Assembly: GCA_035544575.1 (NCBI GenBank)
Contig: DATKEC010000027.1
Span: 1 to 38,600, forward strand
Length of the DNA stretch: 38,600 nt
Origin: DATHWB01 sp035544575
Lineage (GTDB): Bacteria > Actinomycetota > Acidimicrobiia > Spongiisociales > ZC4RG35
Reading direction: 5' to 3'
Positions 27,149-33,887 of this stretch are shown here, one piece after another. The translations under genes and the position numbers were made by a program. A model generated the notes under the pieces. That model saw only the letters and a program-made list of their open reading frames with translations, did no database searches and was not told where the DNA came from. Every line of letters begins with the position of its first letter. Positions within the stretch are counted from its first letter, which is position 1.

Positions 27149-27439
27149 TCAGTTGGCGAGCAACCGGAAAGGGTTCGTCTCTTGGTTGAGATTGACGACG
27201 AAACTCTCGATCTCGTCTTCGGTGATGGGGCTCAGCTTGATGACCTCGTAGGCGACTCCGGTGGCGAGCAGGACGCTCACGACACGGGAGTTGGCGGGCC
27301 GCCGCTGGGTGTCGCCGCATTCGGGGCAGGCGAACCGGTAGTTGCCCTCAGCCTGGGACGGGTCGAGCTCGAGAACGAGGTCGTCGGGTGCCAGCTCGAC
27401 GTCTCCGCAGTCGGTGCATGTGGTCTTGATCGTTGTCAT
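27149..27439 (-). CDS. Small zinc-ribbon protein
   Basis: A 96-residue protein with two cysteine pairs, C8-x2-C11 and C38-x2-C41 (ACPECGDTQRR), forming a rubredoxin-like or zinc-ribbon knuckle. The rest (SVLLATGVAYEVIKLSPITEDEIESFVVNL) looks like a helical tail ending in an acidic dimerisation-type helix. No named family is recognised. The ATG at 27439 has GAAG nearby (AACTGAAGAAC) as a weak ribosome site. It sits between the inverted-repeat unit and tat genes, in a gap that is absent in mycobacteria, where pafC is followed by tatA. Confidence 0.8.
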   Translation of the reverse strand: MTTIKTTCTDCGDVELAPDDLVLELDPSQAEGNYRFACPECGDTQRRPANSRVVSVLLATGVAYEVIKLSPITEDEIESFVVNLNQETNPFRLLAN

Positions 27440-27518
27440 GTTCTTCAGTCGCTCCGCTACGACGCTTCTGAACTTTCATCGGCCACGACCCCAAAAACCT
27501 GAGCACTTGTTTCTCGCG

Positions 27519-27568
27519 GCTTTTTAGCGGGGCAGCGCGTCAGAAATGACGCGCTTGGCAGGAGAGAA
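27519..27568 (+). repeat. Left inverted repeat of the DUF559 unit
   Basis: A 50-nt sequence starting GCTTTTTAGCGGGGCAGCGC that recurs in inverted orientation at 28527-28576, identical at 46 of 50 positions. It contains a perfect 9-bp hairpin, AGCGCGTCA-GAAA-TGACGCGCT at 27534-27555. Its inner end is 6 nt from the stop codon of the enclosed gene. Confidence 0.9.
27534..27555. terminator. Perfect 9-bp hairpin with GAAA loop
   Basis: AGCGCGTCA-GAAA-TGACGCGCT inside the left repeat. In the plus-strand RNA the loop is a GNRA-type GAAA. In the minus-strand transcript of the enclosed gene the hairpin follows the stop codon by about 20 nt and could end transcription or protect the 3' end. There is no U-tract directly after it. 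Confidence 0.5.
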
Positions 27569-27574
27569 GGCCGA

Positions 27575-28483
27575 TCAGGCGGTCCGACGAATCGCGCGCA
27601 AGACTCGATCCACCACCGCGCCGGGCACCTGAAATATCTCGTTGTCCCACACCTCGACGACGACATAGCCCTCGTCTTCCAAACGCAAGCGGCGGCGGCG
27701 ATCGGCTTGGGCGTCTGAGAGGGCGGCATGGAATCGCTCGGACTGGACCTCCACGATGGTCCGCGACTCCTGATGGAGAAAATCGACCCTGGCAGTCCAG
27801 GTGGCCCCCTCGATCCTCGCCTGCCGTTTGAAGCCGACACCGAGCGGCGCCAGGAGCGTTTCGAACCGTGATTCGATGTTCGACTGCGGTGGCACCCAGT
27901 CCGGGCCTCGTTCGCTGGCCACTTTGCGCAGCTTGACGATCCCATCGCGACCCTTGTTGGCGAGTTGTGTGTCGAGTTCCTCGAGATCGTGACCGGACAG
28001 GATCCCGAGGCTCCATGCGTTGTCGACGGCCCGGGCCAGGCGCGGCTTGCTCACCATCGATGCCAGATGCAACATCGTCAGTGCGGGCGTGGTGACCGGG
28101 ATCGAGTCGAGGAGCCGGCGGTGATGCTCGATCCGACCGGTGAACTGGTGGACGTTCCAATCCAGTCGAAGGTGGTGGCGACTGGCTCGACAGACCACGA
28201 CGTGGAGCGGCTGGAGGCGAAAGCCTCCGAGACCCCAGAGCGCGGCTGCGGTCGTATGCGACACCGCGGCGTCGTGACCTGTCTCGAGGACGGCAGCCAG
28301 GAGTTGCTGGCGCTCGGTCGACGGGACTCCGCCGACGGCGAAGGTGTTCAGATGGACGGGCCGGAGTCTGCCGCTCCGCACCCAGCGGGCAACCCTGTTG
28401 CGGTCCATCCCAAGGTGGCCCATCTGACGTCGGGTGATGAGCCCGTGCTGGGTGGCGGCCAGTTCGAGGATCGAGTTGAGCAC
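27575..28483 (-). CDS. AbiEi antitoxin-like domain plus DUF559 nuclease-like protein
   Basis: A 302-residue two-domain protein. Residues 1-55 (ILELAATQHGLITRRQMGHLG...RLRPVHLNTFAVGG) resemble the winged-helix domain of AbiEi-type antitoxins. Residues about 200-300 resemble DUF559, a Vsr/PD-(D/E)XK nuclease fold: D234 in RVDFL, E245-x-Q247 in IVEVQSERFH, and D261. Gln in place of the usual third acidic or lysine residue leaves catalysis open. No AbiEii toxin is next to it. GTG at 28483 fits the family start; an in-frame TTG at 28540 would begin inside the right repeat. The gene is tightly enclosed by the inverted repeats. Confidence 0.85.
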   Translation of the reverse strand: MLNSILELAATQHGLITRRQMGHLGMDRNRVARWVRSGRLRPVHLNTFAVGGVPSTERQQLLAAVLETGHDAAVSHTTAAALWGLGGFRLQPLHVVVCRASRHHLRLDWNVHQFTGRIEHHRRLLDSIPVTTPALTMLHLASMVSKPRLARAVDNAWSLGILSGHDLEELDTQLANKGRDGIVKLRKVASERGPDWVPPQSNIESRFETLLAPLGVGFKRQARIEGATWTARVDFLHQESRTIVEVQSERFHAALSDAQADRRRRLRLEDEGYVVVEVWDNEIFQVPGAVVDRVLRAIRRTA

Positions 28484-28526
28484 GGCGCCAACCTGCCGCG
28501 GAACCCGACCGAGGTCCAGACCTCCG

Positions 28527-28576
28527 TTCTCTCCTGCCAATCGCGTCGCTTTTGACGCGCTGCCCCGCTAAAAAGC
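28527..28576 (-). repeat. Right inverted repeat of the DUF559 unit
   Basis: The inverted partner of 27519-27568 (46 of 50 identical). Its hairpin is weaker: CGCGTC-GCTTTT-GACGCG at 28542-28559, 6 bp with a 6-nt loop. The outer end contains the TAG stop codon of pafC (28568-28570). Confidence 0.9.
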
Positions 28577-29500
28577 GCCGTAGCGGGTGAGGAGGGTGGT
28601 GCGGAGGGTGTCGAGGGCGGTGGCGACCTCGGGGCCTTCGATGAGGGTGGCGTTGGGCCCGAGGCGCAGCAGCAACTGCGCGGCGACCAGCGGCTCATAA
28701 GTCGAAAATCTCACGACAGCCCGGTCTTCGTCGCGCTCGACCACGTCGAGGCGGTAGTACTCCAGCACCCACAGCGCCCCGCGCCGCAACTCGATCGTGG
28801 CGACGACGTCGTCTTCGGTGGCGACGTAGCCGATCGGTGGTTCCGGGCGGGGCGACGGCGGCTCGAAGAGCTCGTCGGTGGGCGTGGCGCGGCGGATCCG
28901 ATCCACCCTGAAGACACGCTCTCCCTTCGCCCGCCGACAGTGAGCCGACACGTACCAATTTCCGGCTGCGGCATAGACGATCCACGGTTCGATTTCGCGA
29001 ACCGTGTCCTGTCCGCGGGCAAGGCCCGTGTATTCGATCTCCACGACCCGTCCTTCGGCTGCCGCGGTCCGCAGCGTCGTGGCCAGTTCCGGTTCGGCGT
29101 CCATGTCCACCACCAGCATGTCGTCGGCCTCGGGCAGCAGCGCCCGTCCCAGCTTCTCGACCGCCGATCCCAGCTCGCTGCTGCCCTGACCCGAGGCCAG
29201 CACCGTCATGCCGGCCGCCAGCAGTGCCAGGGACTCCGACGGCGTCAGGTTGGGAGCGGACGCGAAGTAGTCCGCCATGTCGACGATGACCTCGTCCTCC
29301 TCCACATACGCCACCATCAGATCGCCGGGTCCATATCCGGGAAGCCCGCACACGAAGACCAGGTCCAGATCCCTCAGCAGTTCACGGCTCGATGGATACC
29401 CGAAGCGTGCGCACACCTCCTCGACCGACGAGCCCGGGTTGGCGATCACCCACGGGATGAGCGCCAAGATGCGCGTGAGATGGGTGGCGGTGCGATTCAT
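28568..29500 (-). CDS. pafC: WYL-domain transcription regulator PafC
   Basis: A 310-residue regulator. The N-terminal winged helix is HLTRILALIPWVIANPGSSVEEVCARFG. The WYL domain follows (VEIEYTGLARGQDTVREIEPWIVYAAAGNWYVSAHCRRAKGERVFRVDRI), then a WCX-type C-terminal part. PafBC activates DNA-damage genes in mycobacteria independently of LexA; that role is from family knowledge. The ATG overlaps the pafB stop as ATGA. The last two residues and the TAG stop are encoded in the right inverted repeat, so the very C terminus may have been altered. Confidence 0.92.
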   Translation of the reverse strand: MNRTATHLTRILALIPWVIANPGSSVEEVCARFGYPSSRELLRDLDLVFVCGLPGYGPGDLMVAYVEEDEVIVDMADYFASAPNLTPSESLALLAAGMTVLASGQGSSELGSAVEKLGRALLPEADDMLVVDMDAEPELATTLRTAAAEGRVVEIEYTGLARGQDTVREIEPWIVYAAAGNWYVSAHCRRAKGERVFRVDRIRRATPTDELFEPPSPRPEPPIGYVATEDDVVATIELRRGALWVLEYYRLDVVERDEDRAVVRFSTYEPLVAAQLLLRLGPNATLIEGPEVATALDTLRTTLLTRYGAF

Positions 29501-30417
29501 CCGTCGCCCCGGATCCGATCGACCATGCGCTCTCGCATCTCTGGCGGAGACACCACTTCGGCGGCCGCACCGAAGCCGAGCACCCAGCCGACGAACGCGT
29601 CTGGGTTGGACACGTCGAGGGTGATCAGCACTCCCCCGTCCTCCTGATGTTCGATGGTGGGGCGGCTGCGTCCGAGACGACGCTCCGCCCACCATGCCAG
29701 GGACGGGTCGATCCGCACGCTGGTCCGGATCGTCGGCTCGGTCCCGGCCTCCCACGGATGGGCTTCGAGTTCGTCGGCCACCCTGATCGACGGGTCACGG
29801 TCGAAGGTGTCCTCTGCGACCTTCACATCGCGCATCCGGTCCACCCGGAACACCTTGGTCTCCCCACCTTCGATCCCCACGAGATACCAGTGTCCGCGCC
29901 GATGACCGAGACCGTACGGTGCCAACCTCCGCTCCCGTCCGCTGTAGCCGAGTGAAATCATCCGCCGACGCGCCACCGCCTCGTAGATGTCGGCGAGGAC
30001 GTCGGCTTCCTCACCGAGGTCGGCGCTGAGGGGCTCCAAGACTTCGCTGCTGATCGCCCCTCCCAGCTTGAGGAAGGATCCGAGCCCGGTGGTCCGCCCG
30101 CCGATGCGAACCACCTGCGACGCCAGCCACAGCGCGGCCCGTTCCTCTTCGGTGAGGTTGGGATCCGGCACCCCGTACTTGTCGGGGTCGATGGCGTAGG
30201 TGACTTCAGTTCGACTGCCCGACGCCGGGATGGTTTCGAGCGGGATTCCCATCTTTCGCAGGAGGTCCTTGTCGCGTTCGAACATCCGTCTGAAAGCCTC
30301 GTCGGCCTCCGGGTCGTAGCCGGCGACGGTCTGGCGGACTTCGTCGGCTGAGACGGAACGTCCGACGGTCAGGAGAAACGCGAGGAGATTGAGGAGCCGC
30401 TCGAGGACGTTCTTCAT
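29497..30417 (-). CDS. pafB: WYL-domain transcription regulator PafB
   Basis: A 306-residue partner of PafC with the same architecture: winged helix (ERLLNLLAFLLTVGRSVSADEVRQTVAGY, then EAFRRMFERDKDLLRKMGIPLET) and a WYL domain with LAPYGLGHRRGHWYLVGIEGGETKVFRVDRMRDV. PafB and PafC form a heterodimer that binds single-stranded DNA as a damage signal in mycobacteria. It starts at an ATG 43 bp after the pafA stop, followed by pafC with a 4-bp overlap. The order pafA-pafB-pafC is standard. Confidence 0.92.
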   Translation of the reverse strand: MKNVLERLLNLLAFLLTVGRSVSADEVRQTVAGYDPEADEAFRRMFERDKDLLRKMGIPLETIPASGSRTEVTYAIDPDKYGVPDPNLTEEERAALWLASQVVRIGGRTTGLGSFLKLGGAISSEVLEPLSADLGEEADVLADIYEAVARRRMISLGYSGRERRLAPYGLGHRRGHWYLVGIEGGETKVFRVDRMRDVKVAEDTFDRDPSIRVADELEAHPWEAGTEPTIRTSVRIDPSLAWWAERRLGRSRPTIEHQEDGGVLITLDVSNPDAFVGWVLGFGAAAEVVSPPEMRERMVDRIRGDG

Positions 30418-30460
30418 CGGGCCCAGCAGTACCGGACCAGCAGGGAGCGGACAAGGCCCG

Positions 30461-31816
30461 TCACAGCGACTCGATGAGCTTGTCCACCCGTTCGTCGAAG
30501 GCCTTGAACGGGTCCTTGCACAGCACTGTGCGCTGGGCTTGATCGTTCAACTTGAGATGGACCCAGTCGACGGTGAAGTCTCGGCGCTTCTCCTTGGCCG
30601 CCTTGATGAACGCTCCGCGCAGCCGGGCGCGGGTCGTCTGGGGAGGTTCGTCCACCGCTCTGTCGATCCGCTCGTCGGTCACGATCCGATCGACCTTGTC
30701 CCGCCCGGCCAGCATGTAATAGATGCCCCGGTCTCGATTCACGTCGTGATAGGACAAGTCGAGCATCGACAGGCGGGCGTCTCCCTGGGGTATCTGGCGC
30801 CGGGTGCGGTACTGCTCGAGCAGCTTGTACTTGATCACCCAGTCGACCTCGCGATCGAGGCTCATCGGGTCCTTCTCCAGGCCGGTCAGGAGATGCTCCC
30901 ATCGATCGAGGGCGCCTTGGACGTCGGGGGCGAAACCTGGGCTGCGGGCAAAGCGCATCGCCCGGTCCAGGTACTCCCATTGGATGTCGAGTGCGGACAG
31001 CTCCCGTCCGTTGGCCAGGCGCACCTTGCGCCGGCAGTCCAAGTCGTGGGCGATCTCGCGAATGGCCCTGATCGGGTTTTCGAGGCTGAGATCCCGGAAG
31101 ACAACGTCCTTTTCGATCATCTGCAGCAGTGCCACCACCGTCCCCACTTTGACGTACGTGGCGTACTCGCTCATGTTCGAATCGCCCGCGATGACGTGGA
31201 GGCGGCGGTATCGCTCGGCATCGGCGTGCGGCTCGTCGCGGGTGTTGATGATCGGTCGGCTGCGGGTGGTGGCCGAGGACACCCCCTCCCAGATGTGCTC
31301 TGCCCGCTGCGACATGGAGAACGTCGTGCCGCGGGGAGTCTGGAGGAGCTTGCCGGCGCCCAGAAAGATCTGGCGCGTGACCAGGAACGGAATGAGGACG
31401 TCGACCGTCCGATGAAAGTCCTTGTGGCGGGACACGAGATAGTTCTCGTGGCACCCGTAGCTGTTGCCCGCCGAGTCCGTGTTGTTTTTGAAGAGGTAGA
31501 TCTGCCCCTTGATCCCTTCTTCTTCCAGGCGCTGCTCGGCGGACTCCACCAAGGATTCAAGGATGCGCTCACCGGCTTTGTCATGGGCGACGACGTCTTC
31601 GAGCTTGTCGCATTCCGGGGTGGCGTACTCGGGGTGGCTGCCCACGTCGAGGTACAACCGGGCGCCGTTCTCCAAGAAGACGTTGGAGGAGCGACCCCAG
31701 GAGACGACCCGTCGGAAGAGGTACCGGGCGACCTCGTCAGGGCTGAGCCGACGCTGGCCCCGCAGGGTGCACGTCACGCCGTATTCGTTCTCGAGTCCGA
31801 AGATGCGCCGATCCAC
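30461..31816 (-). CDS. pafA: Pup-protein ligase PafA
   Basis: A 451-residue ligase that uses ATP to join the C-terminal glutamate of Pup to substrate lysines. The nucleotide and metal site IFGLENEYGV (E9) and the catalytic D57 in YLDVGSHPEYATPE are intact. KNNTDSAGNSYGCHENYLVSR and the DSNMSEYATYVKVGT segment match the family. Length equals M. tuberculosis PafA (452). GTG at 31816 is preceded by TAGGCT at a 6-nt distance and by no Shine-Dalgarno, so a leaderless start is likely. Its expected partner genes pup and dop are not in the window. Confidence 0.97.
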   Translation of the reverse strand: MDRRIFGLENEYGVTCTLRGQRRLSPDEVARYLFRRVVSWGRSSNVFLENGARLYLDVGSHPEYATPECDKLEDVVAHDKAGERILESLVESAEQRLEEEGIKGQIYLFKNNTDSAGNSYGCHENYLVSRHKDFHRTVDVLIPFLVTRQIFLGAGKLLQTPRGTTFSMSQRAEHIWEGVSSATTRSRPIINTRDEPHADAERYRRLHVIAGDSNMSEYATYVKVGTVVALLQMIEKDVVFRDLSLENPIRAIREIAHDLDCRRKVRLANGRELSALDIQWEYLDRAMRFARSPGFAPDVQGALDRWEHLLTGLEKDPMSLDREVDWVIKYKLLEQYRTRRQIPQGDARLSMLDLSYHDVNRDRGIYYMLAGRDKVDRIVTDERIDRAVDEPPQTTRARLRGAFIKAAKEKRRDFTVDWVHLKLNDQAQRTVLCKDPFKAFDERVDKLIESL

Positions 31817-31822
31817 ACGAGC

Positions 31823-31828
31823 AGCCTA
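31823..31828 (-). promoter_or_regulatory. Putative -10 box of pafA (leaderless)
   Basis: TAGGCT on the minus strand, 6 nt before the pafA GTG, in the 113-bp gap after the VOC gene. It would make pafA-pafB-pafC separately transcribed from prcBA. Confidence 0.5.
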
Positions 31829-31929
31829 TCCGGCGGTGATCGCTCCGCTCGGCAAACCGAGCCTTCAAACTGTGGGTGCACTCGGCCGTCCACGTGCCCG
31901 GTTTGCCCCGGGCGATGACCCGCGATGAG

Positions 31930-32295
31930 CTACTCAGCCTCGCTTCGTTCGAGGAACTCCAGCCTGTTCCCGAAACAGTCGTCGACGTAGAACCTGCGGA
32001 ATCCGGGCAAGGCACTGTCCGGCGTCACCTCCGTCCCAGCGGTCGATAGGCGAGCGGCCAGTGCGTCCAGTTCGTCGGTCAGGATCCCTGGGTGCGCCTT
32101 CTTCGCGGGTGTGAACCCGTCCTCGACCCCGAGGTGGATCGCCAGCCCGTCGAGTCGGAACCACACGCCGCCCCGCTCAGCCAGGATCGGCGGCTTCGGG
32201 GCCTCGTGCATCCCGAGCAGGCCCACATAGAACTGGCGGGCTGAGTCTTCTTCCCCCCGCGGCATCGCGAGTTGGACGTGATGGATGGCGAACAC
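31930..32295 (-). CDS. VOC-family (glyoxalase/bleomycin-resistance fold) protein
   Basis: A 121-residue protein of the vicinal oxygen chelate superfamily. It has FAIHHVQLAMPRGEEDSARQFYVGLLG at the start, then LAIHLGVEDGFTPAKKAHPGI, and ends FYVDDCFGNRLEFLERS. His and Glu in these segments are the usual metal ligands. GTG at 32295 has GAGGT about 7 nt upstream. It lies between prcA and pafA, which are close neighbours in most actinobacteria. Substrate unknown; the proteins of this branch are simply called VOC or glyoxalase-like. Confidence 0.85.
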   Translation of the reverse strand: MFAIHHVQLAMPRGEEDSARQFYVGLLGMHEAPKPPILAERGGVWFRLDGLAIHLGVEDGFTPAKKAHPGILTDELDALAARLSTAGTEVTPDSALPGFRRFYVDDCFGNRLEFLERSEAE

Positions 32296-32362
32296 GGGTA
32301 CCTCGATCGTTGGGCGGACCGTAGACCCGCCGGTACAGGATGCCTCACCCAGGCTGCCGGGC

Positions 32363-33031
32363 TCAGGCGCTGTCGAGTTCGGACGGTTCGACCCGGCGGA
32401 ACGTTCGCCGGCCGTTCGAGCGGTCGAGCACGGCCATCTCCCAGCCTTCGGACTCGCGCTCCTCGGTCGCGCGGAACGCCTCGACACCCAGTTCGAAGGC
32501 CTCCCTCAGCGTGAGGTCTTCGCGGTACCCGCGACGCAGCGCTGCCTCGAGCTCTTCGCCCTTTCCGCCGATGGCGGCGACGTCACGCAGGTCGAGCATC
32601 GTGCCGTCGTAGGAGACCTTGAAGAGCCGGTTCTCGTTGGATTCGGTGCCCAGTTCGGCGATGAGGATCTCCACTTCGAAGGGCTTTTGCTCGTGGCTGA
32701 AGATCTGGCCGAGCGTCTGGCTGAATGCGGTGGCGAGCCCCATCGCCGTGACATCCGAGCGCGAGTACAGATAGCCCATGACGTCGGCCTGACGGATGCC
32801 GGCTTTGCGGAGGGTCTCGAATTCGTTGTACTTGCCGACGCCCGCGAACGCGATCCGGTCGTAGACCTCGCTCACCTTGCGCAGCGCCCGGCTCGGGTTC
32901 TCGGCGAGCAGCAACACCCCGGTGTCGTACTCGACGGCGATGATCGAGCGGCCCCGGGCGATCCCTTTGCGAGCGAACTCGGCCTTGTCCCGAACCAGCT
33001 GTTCGGGCGCGACGTAGAACGGCATGCTCAT
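32363..33031 (-). CDS. prcA: 20S proteasome alpha subunit
   Basis: A 222-residue alpha-type subunit that forms the outer rings and gate of the bacterial proteasome. It begins MPFYVAPEQLVRDKAEFARKGIARGRSIIAVEY, the actinobacterial PrcA opening, with the proteasome fold through EILIAELG and LDLRDVAAIGG. It has no catalytic threonine, as expected. The ATG at 33031 overlaps the prcB stop (ATGA). The C terminus lacks a long acidic tail seen in mycobacterial PrcA. Confidence 0.95.
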   Translation of the reverse strand: MSMPFYVAPEQLVRDKAEFARKGIARGRSIIAVEYDTGVLLLAENPSRALRKVSEVYDRIAFAGVGKYNEFETLRKAGIRQADVMGYLYSRSDVTAMGLATAFSQTLGQIFSHEQKPFEVEILIAELGTESNENRLFKVSYDGTMLDLRDVAAIGGKGEELEAALRRGYREDLTLREAFELGVEAFRATEERESEGWEMAVLDRSNGRRTFRRVEPSELDSA

Positions 33032-33840
33032 CGCGTTGCATCCAGTGCGGCGATGGCCAATGTGGAGATTTCGGCCGCCGGCACCCACCTTCCGCCGGCG
33101 ACGTCGATGGTCAGCACGGTCGGCAGGATCCCCCGGCGGACGTCCGGGCCACCGGTGGCGGTGTCGTCGTCGGCGGCAGCCACGAGCGCCCGGACGGCGA
33201 GGTCGACTGCACCCTCCCGATCGATGCCATCCGTGTATGCGGTGCGCAGATATGACTTGGCGAGCCGGGCGCCGGAACCGGTGGCGCCGAAATCCTGTTC
33301 TTCGTACCGGCCACCCACCACGTCGTATGTGAAGAGCCGGCCGGTGTCGGCCAGCCGGTCGTACCCGGCGAAGATCGGGACCACGGCGAGACCCTGGAAC
33401 ACCATGGGGAGTTGCTGGCGGACCAGCCGAGCGAGAAAGCTCGCCTTGCCTTCCAGCGAAAGCACGGCACCTTCGATCTTCTCGTAGTGCTCGAGCTCGG
33501 TCTGGAAGAGCCTGACCATCTCGATGGCGAGTCCGGCCGTGCCCGCGATGGCGACGGCAGAGTGGCGATCGGCTTCGAAGACCTTCTGAATATGGCGGTG
33601 GGCCACCAGGTGACCTTCGGTGGCCTGGCGGTCGCCGGCCATCACCACGCCCTTGCCGTACCGCAGAGCCAGAACCGTGGTGCCTTCGGGAGCGCTGATG
33701 GTTCCCGGCATGCCGCCTGTGATGTCGATCCGCGGCGTGAGTCCGAGGCTGTCGATGAGGTCCGAGAAGCTCGACCCAGGCGAAGGTGCCCCGAGTGGGA
33801 GCCCTGGCGTCAGGGTCGTGCGTTCGAATCGGCCAGCCAT
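33028..33840 (-). CDS. prcB: 20S proteasome beta subunit
   Basis: A 270-residue precursor. Residues 1-53 are a propeptide, cleaved before T54 in PEG|TTVLALRYGKGVVMAGDRQAT, which exposes the catalytic threonine; Asp and Lys partners lie in the MAGDRQAT and the later conserved positions. The ATG at 33840 has TACGAT 9 nt upstream and no Shine-Dalgarno. An in-frame GTG at 33891 overlaps the hipA stop as GTGA and would add 17 residues, so translation coupled to hipA is also possible. In most actinobacteria pup precedes prcB directly; here hipBA does. Confidence 0.95.
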   Translation of the reverse strand: MAGRFERTTLTPGLPLGAPSPGSSFSDLIDSLGLTPRIDITGGMPGTISAPEGTTVLALRYGKGVVMAGDRQATEGHLVAHRHIQKVFEADRHSAVAIAGTAGLAIEMVRLFQTELEHYEKIEGAVLSLEGKASFLARLVRQQLPMVFQGLAVVPIFAGYDRLADTGRLFTYDVVGGRYEEQDFGATGSGARLAKSYLRTAYTDGIDREGAVDLAVRALVAAADDDTATGGPDVRRGILPTVLTIDVAGGRWVPAAEISTLAIAALDATR

Positions 33841-33849
33841 ACTCGCCGC

Positions 33850-33855
33850 ATCGTA
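33850..33855 (-). promoter_or_regulatory. Putative -10 box of prcBA
   Basis: TACGAT on the minus strand, 9 nt before the prcB ATG, between that ATG and the hipA stop at 33888. Confidence 0.45.
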
Positions 33856-33887
33856 GGTGAGCCGGTTGCCTGTGTCGTTCGGCGACG

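Larger units (their letters stand above)
27519..28576. mobile_element. Candidate inverted-repeat-bounded genetic unit (AbiEi/DUF559)
   Basis: A 1,058-bp unit made of two 50-bp inverted repeats with one gene filling the space between them. The unit lies between pafC and the zinc-ribbon/tat genes, in a neighbourhood that is otherwise conserved (pafA-pafB-pafC-tat-helY). No target-site duplication is recognisable and no transposase is encoded, so mobility is inferred from the repeat structure and position only. It could instead be a fixed gene with flanking regulatory hairpins. Confidence 0.5.

Noticed and set aside
27505..28590. Target-site duplication flanking the inverted repeats
   Set aside because: Sequences just outside the two repeats (CTCGCG and GCCGTAGCGG) do not form a convincing direct repeat.
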